Source: Euglena gracilis
Taxonomy: Eukaryota; Euglenida; Euglenophyceae; Euglenales
Length of the DNA stretch: 64,000 nucleotides
Direction: 5' to 3'
Assembly (NCBI GenBank): GCA_039621445.1
Contig: CP154955.1
Span: 16,224,691-16,288,690, forward strand
Shown here: positions 35,434 to 44,894 of the stretch, piece after piece
Layout: every line of letters starts with the position of its first letter
How positions within the stretch are numbered: position 1 is the first letter of the stretch
Notes under the pieces: generated by a model
Told to the model about the DNA's origin: nothing
Seen by the model: only the letters and a program-made list of their open reading frames with translations
The model's database searches: none
Translations under genes and position numbers: made by a program

Positions 35434-35826
35434 CTAACACAAAACACCTGCATCTTCAGGAACCTTTATCAAAGCTGCACTTGCTCCGGGCTGTTTAACC
35501 ACCTTTGCCCCTTCCAGTTTCATTTTCTTGTGGGACTGGCTCGCAACGTGCCTTACAGCAAAGCAATTTTCCTTATAATCAACTTGCACACCACAATGGC
35601 AGCACCACAACTCCTTACCTTCGTTTCGCACCTCCAAATCATCTCGAAACTGGGCAGCCCGCTTCTGCGGAGTCAGATGACTTCCGTACTTCACAACTCC
35701 CTTCTCCTTTGCCGATGGACACTCAGGAGGGAAATCCATTGGCAGGGAGAAAGAATAGAGCCTGTGGTTGAGGATGTGGGTGTGCACGCAAGCTTCATGC
35801 AATTCTTGCTCATCCTCATTCGTCAA
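35434..35826 (-). CDS. CGGBP1-like C2H2 zinc-finger protein (possibly transposon-derived)
   Basis: A minus-strand frame of about 130 codons ending in TAG. A single zinc finger is visible: WCCHCGVQVDYKE, then RHVASQSHKKM, which is CxxC with HxxxxxH spacing and a basic tail. A helix before it reads LTPQKRAAQFRDDLEV. This order resembles CGGBP1 and related proteins derived from hAT-type transposases, which bind DNA. The first in-frame ATG is the MDFPPE codon; the frame is open further upstream, and a CCACAG acceptor lies close to it, so the start is unsure. The decamer arrays on both sides could be binding sites or subterminal repeats of an element. No transposase catalytic domain is present. 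Confidence 0.6.
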   Translation of the reverse strand: MTNEDEQELHEACVHTHILNHRLYSFSLPMDFPPECPSAKEKGVVKYGSHLTPQKRAAQFRDDLEVRNEGKELWCCHCGVQVDYKENCFAVRHVASQSHKKMKLEGAKVVKQPGASAALIKVPEDAGVLC

Positions 35827-35835
35827 AATTTTTTG

Positions 35836-35985
35836 TTTATCCGTAGTTATCCGTAGTTATCCGCAGTTATCCTTATTTGGACTTTTTGGCTCATCCGTAG
35901 TTATCCGTAGTTATCCGTTTTTATCCGTATTTGGGGGTTTCGGGCTTATCTGTAGTTATCCGTAATTATCTGTAGTTATCCATTT
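35836..35985. repeat. TTATCCGTAG decamer array, right
   Basis: Three clusters of the TTATCCGTAG unit separated by short TTTTTGG-type spacers, same orientation as the left array. Confidence 0.9.
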
Positions 35986-36149
35986 CAGGATAAGCACAAA
36001 TCCCTGCTGAAACCCAAATTTAAGCAACGGGTTGCTTAAATCCGTTGTGGGTGGGTCCGGCAGACCCACCCACCAGACCCCCCCGGGTCCAAACTTAAAA
36101 AAAAAACCTGCTCCCAACACACCCACCCGCCCGCCCACTTTCGAAAACC

Positions 36150-36188
36150 CAGCCTATGGGAGGAGGAAATCGCGCCTTAGTCAATCTG
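36150..36188. repeat. 39-bp direct repeat left of copy 2
   Basis: CAGCCTATGGGAGGAGGAAA and the following 19 bases recur at 37741-37779 with three substitutions, directly flanking the second 1.55-kb copy. Confidence 0.9.
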
Positions 36189-36194
36189 AGACAA

Positions 36195-37740
36195 GACGAG
36201 AAGAAATCCCTGTGAACAGCTCACCCCTATGAGCAAGTGGGGCGTAAAGATACTACATATCCTTGGTGGAATAAAGGCACAGGAAATGAAGAAAGAGAAG
36301 ATTGCTGTCTTGTGGAGCGGCGGTATGGAGAGCGAAGGACTCTCACTCCTCCAGTGGTTCTCAGAGGGCCTTGCAACCTCTGCATCTCCATGGGCAAGGG
36401 CAAGGCGCCAGGGGTGTACCAGTGGCCTTTCCGTTGGCGTTGGGAGTGGCCTGGAACCCGAATTCCACCCCAACCCTGCGGGAAGGTCAATTGAAGGGCT
36501 CTGTAACTCAGGAGGAAGAAGAACTTAAAAAGAATAAGAACTCAAGAAGAAGAAGAAGAGCTCAAGAAGAAGGCTCTCTCTAGAAGAAGAACAAGGGCTC
36601 TCAAGAGGTACCATGGCGCCGTGGGTGCGATGGACACCTCCTTGGACAAGCTGCTCCAGCCATGCCCATGCCCAGGCACCAGGCACTGTGGGCGCTTATA
36701 TGCACTCGAGGCGCGTTTGCCACCGTGACCTGAAGCCGACACACCGTCTGGTCGCATTTAATGCCAAAGGACCTTAACGTCCCTGCCACAAGAATTTGTG
36801 ATTTTGGTCAGCCCCTGTGCTTTTTTATGAGGGCTCAGTAACTTTTGAATGAGCTACAGAGTGGTGAGTTATTTGATTACCCGATATATAAGTAAGTTGA
36901 TCATCTAGATTTTCATGGCTTTACCTGCCCCCTCCTCTCAATTGGGCCATACCCCCGCCCCCCCCCCCCCCGGGCGCTTGGCCCGGGCCAACCTTAGGGG
37001 GGCCAAGTTCGCATGTTAAGAATTCCGGCGGCCATGTGCAAAAGGCCTAAGGCCAACTTTGGGGGGGGGCAAGTTTGCATGTATGGAGGAGGGGGGCCAA
37101 GCGCCCGGGGGGCCAAGCGCCCGGGGGACCAAGTGCCCGGGGGGACCAGGTGCCCGGGGGGGGGGGTATATCTATACCTCCAGATGTCATTGAATCATTC
37201 TTTGAGGACAATTATGCCATGTGGCAGCATCTCACATGATGGCACTTTTGTAAGTTTGTGGGATAAAGGCCATTATGTAGTGGGAGGCGAGAAGAGATGC
37301 GGGAATATCAATTCAAGGGCTCTCTGGCTCAACTTCAAATCCTGCCCCGGGTCCTACTCCTTCCTTGGCCTCAAAGGAACAGGGGCTCTCTTGACAGTCC
37401 AGGCCCATCGCCGGAGATGACCACCACGGGGGGAGGGGGTGTTCGCCCCACCTACCCAGGGGTACCCCACTTTTTCGGCCACTTATCGGGGGGACCCACT
37501 TTTTTGGGAGTCAGTTTTTGGGTAAAAAATTGTAAGTGATTTGTTCTGAAAAAAGGCCAAAATGGCCAAAACCCCGGGGGGCCGACAAGGCCATTGAGGT
37601 AAACCCTCCCCCCAATTTGAACAACTACTCCAAAGTTAAGCAACCCAAATTGAAGCAACACCCCCCAGGAATCAATGAAAACACCAAAAAAATCAAGCAG
37701 CCCATGAAATTAAGGTGAAGAGAAGGGGGGAAACAGGAAA
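36195..37740. repeat. 1.55-kb direct repeat, copy 2
   Basis: Second copy of the unit at 33178-34733, flanked by the 39-bp direct repeats. The flanks of copy 1 do not show this repeat. Confidence 0.9.
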
Positions 37741-37779
37741 CAGCCTATGGGAGGAAAAAATCGCGCCTGAGTCAATCTG
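37741..37779. repeat. 39-bp direct repeat right of copy 2
   Basis: Matches 36150-36188 at 36 of 39 positions. It resembles a long target duplication, but see findings for why that may be wrong. Confidence 0.9.
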
Positions 37780-37950
37780 TGGCTAGATCCCTACCTTCTC
37801 TAGCTTCTGGTACGCTGCAAACCTTTTTGAATGTGTAAACCTTGACCGAGGCGCAAAAAGCTCTGCCAGCAAGGACACAGCTCATCAAATCCTGTGCTAT
37901 CTAAATAATTGAAAATGACACCTTCCGTCTCAACACAAACCAATGCCATT

Positions 37951-38095
37951 TCACAGTTGCACTTTGTCAACTGCCCCGTTGTCTGTTTCGGGGGCTGGTT
38001 CATTGAGGAGCGGCAGGGGAGGTGCTTTCTTCACTTCCACGTCGAGGCCGTTGATGCGCGGAGGCATGCAAGACAACCAACACAAGTGCTGACAG
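37951..38095 (-). CDS. Possible terminal exon of an unidentified minus-strand gene
   Basis: After a CTGTCAG acceptor the minus strand reads INGLDVEVKKAPPLPLLNEP and stops at a TGA at 37953-37951. Composition and codon use look coding. The plus strand is also open across it, and no upstream exon was secured, so this is weak. Confidence 0.3.
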
Positions 38096-38430
38096 TTCCA
38101 TGCACGTTGATGCACGGGGCGGAGGAAGAAACCCGCCCTGTCCGATGATATTTTCCTTGGCAACGTTTAATCATGTTTGAATCATTCACAAATAGAATGC
38201 CGGGTTCCTTCGTGTACATTGGCGGGGGTTGCTGTGTTGAGGTTTCATGGTCTGTAATTTGTGGAGACTCGGTATTTGTTTTTTGGCGGATGAATTCAAT
38301 GAAGAAACAAGCAGCCTTGCAATTCTCCGTGGAATTAGTTTTCAGCGAAATTCAGTTTGGGGAATTCAGTATACCTTGGTATGATTCAGGCACGGAAAAT
38401 GGAAGATGATTCTTTTGCTCGCCATCACAG

Positions 38431-38530
38431 ACAACAAGTTCGAAGTGACCGCAAGCTGCGGGACCAGAATCGGCACTTTGCAGGAGGAGCTGCAGCAAGT
38501 GTTCAGCCTGCATGAGGCGGCCCTTATTGT
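38431..38530 (+). CDS. Gene C exon c1 (tentative)
   Basis: CATCACAG acceptor, then NKFEVTASCGTRIGTLQEEL and QQVFSLHEAAL. The end is approximate because several GT sites follow. The minus strand is also open here (QAEHLLQLLLQSADSG), so the strand is not certain. Confidence 0.4.
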
Positions 38531-41500
38531 TCTGTTGCTTGCGAATGCTATTTATGCGCACACATACCACACCATTTCACATTGTGCGTGAGAGTATGTT
38601 GTCGTGCAAAACCCCTGCATACTTGAAGCCCCATGAAGAAGTCCCCTTTCAAATAACAAGAATATTTGCATTTCCCTTGTCTGAATGAGGGACATTCTCC
38701 TTTTGTTGGGATTGAATTCAGCATTTTCCTTTTGTCCTTAACACTTTTGAAAATTCAAATGAACTTGAGCTGCACAATCCCCCAGGTAATGGGGTTCCAA
38801 ACAGTGGTCTTGTTGTTATGGCCGATTTACCCATTTTCTATGGGCAGGTGAGGATCTCAGGATTATCCCCTTCCCAATCCACACAATTCGTTTCATATGG
38901 GCTGCATTTCCTCCAGCCCGACGCCCTCGGGTATTCAGGCGGTGAAGTGCAACTGGTGGACGAGCAGCAGGACCTGCACGAAGCGTTGGATGCCCCGCCA
39001 GATGATATCCTGACGTTCTATGCTCGGCGCCACGTCAGTGGCCATTTCGTGCTGAGTATGCACCTGCCATGGGGATGGGCAGTAGGCAGTAAGCATTGCA
39101 ACGGTCAAGCATTGCAATTGCAATGGTCAAGTTTGTGAAGGAATAGATCGTATTAGTGACAGATCCTGAGGTGTTGAGAAAAAAAAGGCGTCATGAACTG
39201 ATCGGAGCCGAGGTTTTTTTTTGAAGAATGAGTAAGACCTGTGAGAGCATGAATATGCAGGGCTCGGAAATTTCAATCATATTCTAAATTGAGAGCTTTT
39301 GACATGGAAAGTATGAAGGCCTGGTGTTCTTGATCCTCTGGAAATGCAATGACTTAGTTGCACCCGCCCATGTTTTGATTTCTTGTCTGTCCGTGCAGGC
39401 ACAAACATGGTGGGCAGGCTGGATCTAGTGATGGGGGCTACAATTGTGATTGTGGGTGGCCATGTTGATGACCGGCACTGAAGAAATACCAGTCTGGGGC
39501 CGCCGAAGTGGAAGAGGGCTGGCCCGTGGATGCGGATGGACGAGATCGCTGACATCGAAGCACTCAAGGAGCAGGTGACGGCCCTCAGCTGCCAAGGTTG
39601 CACTTGCAAATCATAATGGGCATTTTTTTTAAAGAAAAACAACAAAAAAACAAAAAGGGTAATTTCATTGAAAAAAACTCGTTATGAAACAGCCGAACCA
39701 TACTTTCAATCCTACTAAGTTCAAAAAGTGCCAAAGATGGTCAAAAACATCCAGTAAAATAACACAAAAAAATGCAAAAAATGCAATTTTATGGCCTTTT
39801 CATTTTTTGTGGGAGGCAGTTTTTTGCAGAATTGAAAATTGCCAAAAATGACCAAAAATGCGCATTCAATTTTTTTTTTGCAAAACGTCGTTGGCGTTTT
39901 TTGTTTTGTTTTCAAAAAAACACTGTTAGAAATAAAAACAACGTCAAAAAAATAGGCATGGCCACTATGCTTCAAATGAGACACAATTGTGTTCCTGGAT
40001 CTCTCTTGCTGCATATGATGATGGTGGCAAACCTCAGACTTGTGCTTATGGGTGCATGTGCACCATGGGGGTGAGGGTCACACATCAACTAAGGTTATCA
40101 GTTGGTCAACTTTCAAATAAAAGTGGCACAAAACCACCAATCAAAACTATGGAACAGGGAAAGCAAGGAGATGGGGGCCAGGCCTCTAGGGAAAAAATCC
40201 GAGAAGACTTGTGATGTCTTGATTATACTACTGCTTCCCGTTCTAGATGATTGCCTTGGTACCACAAAATGAAGGACAGTAGCTGAAAAATTGGGATGAT
40301 CTGCAGAAGTGACTTCCCTTGTGGCAACCTCTCTCGGGGGGGGGGGGGTCGACCAAAATCCACCCACAATGGGCCAAAACTGGTGCAATGTCTTTCTCCT
40401 GTGTTGTTTATCAGACAAATTGCACCGGAGAGCCGCATCGTCATGGCCTTCAAATTTCATGCCATTGTCTCAGAGCGCATACCGTTGGGAATGACCCAGC
40501 GTTTTTCATCGACTCTGAAGCTAGTGTTCTAGTGAGAAAAGACATTGGAAGGGCGAGGACGTGTTGAACATGCAATTAAGAGGTTCTTTTGCTCAATTTT
40601 TTGGTTACACCTCAATTGGCGGGGGGTAGATCTGGCCTGGGGGGGGGGGGTTGTGGGCCGACCCCAGGGTCGGCCCACTACGACCCTAGGGTCGCTAAGG
40701 TCCCTAAGGTCGAGTGGGCTGACCCTAGGGTCGGCCCTAGGGTCATAGTGGGCCGACCCTAGGGCCGACCCTAGGGTCGGCCCACCCCACGACCTCGCTC
40801 CCCCCCCCCTGTCAAAAAAAATCTCGAATTTTTTTCGATGTTTTAGGCCTTCAAATACAAAGAAAACGGAAAGAAGAAATACTGATGTTGGTTACTTATG
40901 CAAAAATACCATGCCCCCCCCCCTAGCTATTCCCATAGTGGGGGGGACGGGAATAGCTCGCTGTCATAGCACTTTTTACAAAGAACTTCCCCCCCCAAAA
41001 TGCTCAAAAATCGACGTTTTGGGGACGTTTTCAAAAAAACACTTTTTGGCAAATGTGCATAAAATTGACCATTTTTTGTGAACATCCAAAAAAAAGTTGC
41101 AAAAAATGACCCCTTTTGGGTTGCCCGAGGGTCGGGTATGGGAATAGCTCGGGGGGGCCTAGGCCCCCCCAGAGCTGTTCCCCCCCGTACTGTTCCCATT
41201 GGGCCGTAAAGGGTCCCCCCCAGGCCAGATGCGGGAGCCTCAATGATGATTTTGAAGGCCAAAAGGATCATTTCTGGTTTCTGGGTTCTGCTCGCAATCC
41301 ATTTTTGTTACTGGTTCCCCCTGGGGGATTTCTTAAGAGCACACTGGGGCGGGTACACATTGGGGGGGGGAACCAGCCTGCCTGCCCTCAGCTTTCTGAT
41401 TTTGCAATACATTGCTTTTGGAAATAAACAAGCTCCGGACGATGCCATTTGGGAGGTATCACACATTACAAAAAAATGATGAAAGTCTACAAATAATCCT

Positions 41501-44085
41501 TTCACTGTTTACAGCAACCGCTACAGAGCCACGTTCAAGGGTTAAATCAAGAACATGGCAGAAAAGTGCCATGCAAATCAGTACTCCGTTGTGGAAGGAG
41601 CGTCACAAAAGAGGCACCCCCCGCTATTTGATCCTGATACTGTTTTGCTCAATACAACGCCTGAAGTTTGTTCCAACAACCAACCGGGGGAGGGGGGGGT
41701 GTTAGACATGGGCGGGATCCCAGGCTGGCAAAAATTGGCCATAGGTGAGGGTATAAAGCATCCAAGCATCCTCCGAACAACAAAAATTCTTGCTGTGACG
41801 CAGCCAGTCAAAAAAAATTACCCGTGGCTGTGGGGGCACAAAACAATTTCCAGCAACACTAACATGGTAGTCATGCAATTTTGAAAACAGAGCTGATGTC
41901 GCTGCTCAGTTCAAAAACTTTGGCACATTGTGCCGAAATCTTCTTGTGCCGGCACATTGTGCCGGAGGGGACCCTACCCGAGGGGGGGGGGGTCCAGCCA
42001 GCCAGCACCTTTTTCCAGCCGGCCTGCAGGACCCTCACTTGGCCAAGTCCACTTTGACCCAAACGGACTTGGCCAAGTCCAATTTGACCCAAACCTTCTT
42101 GGCCAAGTCCACTTTGACCCCCCCCCCCCGAACCCCGGGGGTCCTTAATCTGGATCAAAGTTCAGCGGACGGGGGTGGCAGCCAGCTTGGAGCTGGTGGC
42201 TGGAAAAAAGGTGCTGGCTGCCTAGACTTGCCCCCCCGGGGGTCCCCCCTGGCTGAACGACAACTAGTTCATTGACACAGATTGGTTCATTCTCAAGGAG
42301 ATCCCAGCACTGGTCATCACCACGGAGGACACGAGGCGACAGCCAGTGCACTACGACTGGGGGTGCACACGAGGCTGCACAAAAGGTCAGTCATCTCCAA
42401 CTTCACACACGCATGCCAGCAGTGTCTCCCACCACCCTCATTTGATCATTGGTGAGGCGCTAGCTTTCTGGACAGGAGAGCCGCCGGAGACCTTCGCTGA
42501 CAAGTTTCATAGCTAATTGGGCTTGCATTGAGCTCTGAAGCCCAGAAAAAAAAATTGCAATACATGTGACAGTAATTTCAAGTTTGAATTCATGCAATAT
42601 TGTATATTTATTACCTTTATCATTAACAACACAATAAATGAATTGTTATGGAATAATTGGGCACATTTGTGAGGAATGAAAAATCATACATGATAAAAAT
42701 ATCCCCAAATAAAGTTGAGCCTGCTTTAAATCAAAAATGAAATGGCACAAAAAAAAACTGACTGATAAAGAACAGCAAATTTCCATGATTTTGTGTCACA
42801 GATGACCGGCTTCATATTTGAGGGGGGATTTTGAGACCGGGGCTGTAAATGGCAGTTTCACATTTGAGGAGCCAAACTTCTTGCGGTGATGGCTTTTGCT
42901 TCCTTCAGGCTTCCACCTGAGGCATTTACCATTACGACATATAACGTCGTCATCCTCATTCTCATTCTCATCCACATTGCAATCTCACGTCGACAGTCAT
43001 GTGTAAGCTTTGAGAACAAAACTGAATTTTGTTCTAAGGGACACATTTCAACTAAAATTAATCTTCACAGGCAATTTCATCACTGCCAAGCAGTTTCATT
43101 TTCACACCGGCTGCAAAGGTTTCATGAACCAACCTCCAAGCCAAGGACATCAACCTGTCAGGTCTCGCCCGGGAAACGGTCAAAGTCCCTGGAACCAGCC
43201 AACCTGTCAGTGGGTTCTGGCACCGGACAACCTGTGAGGCGACTCGCGTGAGTGAGTGAATGAGTGAGTGAGTGAGTGAGTGAGTGAGTGAGTGAGTGAG
43301 TGAGTGAGTGAGTGAGTGAGTGAGTGAGTGAGTGAGTGAGTGAGTGAGTGAGTGAGTGAGTGAGTGAGTGAGTGAGTGAGTGGTGTGAGTGAGTGATGTC
43401 CGTGTGTGCGTGTGTGCGAGTGTGAGTGTGTGAGCGGACGAGTGTGTGTGAGCGTGAACAAGCACGTGTATGGTCTCATGATAATAACCAACGGAGATAA
43501 TTTTTGAATGAGACTACCTCTTTTGTTTTTTTCCTGCAAACCTGTATCATTCTTAAAAAAAAAAAAACAGAAATGGAAATTTCGAGCATTTTCTTGAAGA
43601 AGCCATAAGAAGTATCTTTTTGTTCCTGAGGAGCGTTTCAGCCTTCTGGCTGCCTCGCAATCACCGGGAGTTGCCCCCATCTGGGCGGTGTTCTACGCGA
43701 GCCAAGAACTGGGGCCTGGCACTCGGGCTGGCCGAGATAGCGGAGGAGAAGGTCCGGCGGGCTGACCAGCGGCAGCGGGGCCGCTGCGAACTGACCCTGT
43801 GGACAAATACCCGCGGCGGAATTGTTGTTCGCCGGCATGAAGAGGGGCTGGGGAGAAACCTGCCGCACTGTGTATGTGAATGCAAGAGCGGTGCGGAAAA
43901 TGGTTGAAACTGGTTGCAGCAGAAAATCAGCCTGCTTGAGAGTGTGTGTGTTCTGTGTGTGTCTGTGTGTGTGCGTGTGTGTATGTGTTGTGTATTGTGC
44001 GTGTGTGTGTGTGTGTGTGTGTGTGGGTGTGGGTGTGTGGGTGTGTGTGTATGTGTGTGTGTGCGTGTGTGTATGTGTTGTGTAT

Positions 44086-44127
<42 letters not shown>

Positions 44128-44401
44128 TGGGTGTGGGTGTGTGTGTGTGTGTGTGTGTGCGTGTGTGTATGTGTTGTGTATTGTGCGTGTGTGTGTGTGC
44201 GAGTGTGTGCGTGTGTGTGTGTTGTGTATTGTGCGTGGGTGGGTGGGTGGGTGGGTGGGTGTGTGGGTGGGTGGGTGGGTGGGTGTGGGTGTGTGTGGGT
44301 GGGTGTGTGGGTGGGTGGGTGGGTGGGTGGGTGGGTGGGTGGGTGTGGGTGGGTGGGTGTGTGGGTGGGTGGGTGTGTGGGTGGGTGGGTGTGTGTGTGT
44401 G

Positions 44402-44432
<31 letters not shown>

Positions 44433-44605
44433 CTGTGTGTGTGTGTGTGTGTGTGTGTGTGCATGTGTGTACGGCTTACGCAGCGGTACTCCTCTTTCCT
44501 TCATCGCAGTCGGGAGGTCCGGACAGTGAAAATTATGTTTGTGCCACACTACTCTTACATGTGCTTTGTTTTCAAGAAGCACTTCGATTAGGGAAAACAG
44601 AATAA
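38431..44605 (+). CDS. Gene C: unidentified multi-exon gene (partial model)
   Basis: Plus-strand exons c1 38431-38530, c2 38917-39033, c3 39493-39574, c4 40415-40531, c5 41515-41540, c6 42281-42385, c7 43071-43233, c8 43631-43871 and c9 44510-44605. From c4 to c9 each junction agrees in phase (2,2,1,1,2,0), and in c4 and c7 the donor falls just before an in-frame stop, which supports splicing. c1-c3 are separate candidates, and c3 to c4 does not fit, so an exon is missing. I recognise no domain. The product has a basic, glutamine/proline-rich middle and a charged helix in c8. An AATAAA overlaps the stop codon at 44601-44606. Confidence 0.5.
38917..39033 (+). CDS. Gene C exon c2
   Basis: A strong TTTCCTCCAG acceptor and CAC|GTCAGT donor, 39 codons, phase 0 to 0. 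It reads GGEVQLVDEQQDLHEALDAP, then DDILTFYARRH. No domain is recognised. Confidence 0.55.
39493..39574 (+). CDS. Gene C exon c3 (tentative)
   Basis: ATACCAG acceptor and GAGCAG|GTGACG donor. The best frame reads MDEIADIEALKEQ, but its phase-0 end does not fit c4; another frame does. Confidence 0.38.
40415..40531 (+). CDS. Gene C exon c4
   Basis: TTTATCAG acceptor and TA|GTGAGA donor, phase 2 to 2. It reads QIAPESRIVMAFKFHAIVSE, then GMTQRFSSTLKLVF. The donor interrupts what would otherwise be a TAG stop, which is replaced by TAC after joining to c5. Confidence 0.55.
40654..40792. repeat. Palindromic GACCCTAGGGTC array
   Basis: Six to seven copies of the self-complementary GACCCTAGGGTC or close variants, joined by GGCCC and CTAAGGTC. 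It is in the c4-c5 intron. Confidence 0.9.
40915..41235. repeat. Inverted-repeat block with AGCTATTCCC and CCTAGG cores
   Basis: TAGCTATTCCC at 40923, GGGAATAGCTCG at 40950 and again at 41140, then a G-run, GCCTAGGC and a C-run palindrome at 41150-41170. The interior is A-rich. No gene. Confidence 0.65.
41515..41540 (+). CDS. Gene C exon c5: 26-bp micro-exon
   Basis: TGTTTACAG acceptor and AAGG|GTTAAA donor, phase 2 to 1. It supplies NRYRATFK and joins c4 to c6 as VFY-NRYRATFK-DWFIL. Without splicing the frame stops two codons later. Confidence 0.5.
42038..42122. repeat. 30-bp tandem repeat with CTTGGCCAAG core
   Basis: Three copies of CTTGGCCAAGTCCACTTTGA plus CCCAAA-type filler, each beginning with the palindrome CTTGGCCAAG. 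Confidence 0.9.
42281..42385 (+). CDS. Gene C exon c6
   Basis: GACACAG acceptor and AAAG|GTCAGT donor, phase 1 to 1. It reads WFILKEIPALVITTEDTRRQ, then VHYDWGCTRGCTK with two cysteines. An in-frame stop lies just upstream of the acceptor. Confidence 0.6.
43071..43233 (+). CDS. Gene C exon c7
   Basis: ATCTTCACAG acceptor and CT|GTGAGG donor, phase 1 to 2. It reads FITAKQFHFHTGCKGFMNQP, then a Gln/Pro/Gly-rich stretch. The donor again splits an apparent stop codon. A GTGA microsatellite begins 15 bases into the intron. Confidence 0.55.
43248..43470. repeat. GTGA tetranucleotide microsatellite
   Basis: More than 30 nearly uninterrupted GAGT/GTGA units to about 43400, then degenerate GTGTGCG units. 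Every unit repeats the consensus donor GTGAGT on the plus strand, just downstream of exon c7. Confidence 0.95.
43631..43871 (+). CDS. Gene C exon c8
   Basis: TTCCTGAG acceptor and a consensus TGT|GTATGT donor, phase 2 to 0. It reads SVSAFWLPRNHRELPPSG, then ALGLAEIAEEKVRRADQRQR and CELTLWTNTRGGIVV. The minus strand is open here too, but it ends in a microsatellite with no splice sites. Confidence 0.52.
43940..44470. repeat. GT/GGGT microsatellite
   Basis: About 530 bases of (GT)n, (GGGT)n and GTGTATTGTGC units. Long Val/Cys/Gly- and His/Thr/Pro-type frames across it are artefacts. Confidence 0.95.
44510..44605 (+). CDS. Gene C exon c9 (terminal, frame uncertain)
   Basis: CATCGCAG acceptor. 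Phase 0 gives SGGPDSENYVCATLLLHVLC, ending in TAA at 44603-44605. Another frame (REVRTVKIMFVPHYSYMCFV) ends at TAG 44588-44590 ahead of the AATAAA at 44601, which would suit a terminal exon better but does not fit the phase of c8. Confidence 0.42.
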   Translation, partial: SGGPDSENYVCATLLLHVLCFQEALRLGKTE

Positions 44606-44678
44606 ATCAGATGGTGCACACACAAAGGAGAAAAAAATGGGCAAGGCCCACCAATCCGCTTATCACCACACTTGCCAG

Positions 44679-44894
44679 CCAACTTTTCCTTGGACGGAGC
44701 CGTGTGGGTGCCGGTGTTTCCTCTGACCAAGCACAGCACCCTCCAACCACATATTCATGGGTTTAAGAGTGAAGTTGGCCAACTTGCTAACGCCACAAAC
44801 TCTCTGTTCAAAAAAAAAGTGGTGGACAACAAAGAGTTTCAGGTAATGATGGAAATGCTGAGGTTTGGTATCAAACTCCCTGCACACATTTTAG
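44679..44894 (+). CDS. Gene D exon d1
   Basis: TTGCCAG acceptor and TTAG|GTGGCA donor, 216 bases, phase 1 to 1. The frame continues open downstream, but phase with d2 supports this donor. Confidence 0.5.

Noticed and set aside
38935-39123. Minus-strand exon opposite c2
   Set aside because: The plus strand has the better acceptor (CTCCAG after a pyrimidine run), a proper donor and more protein-like residues.
43638-44605. Long His/Thr/Pro and Val/Cys/Gly frames across 43.9-44.5 kb
   Set aside because: Produced by the GT/GGGT microsatellite.
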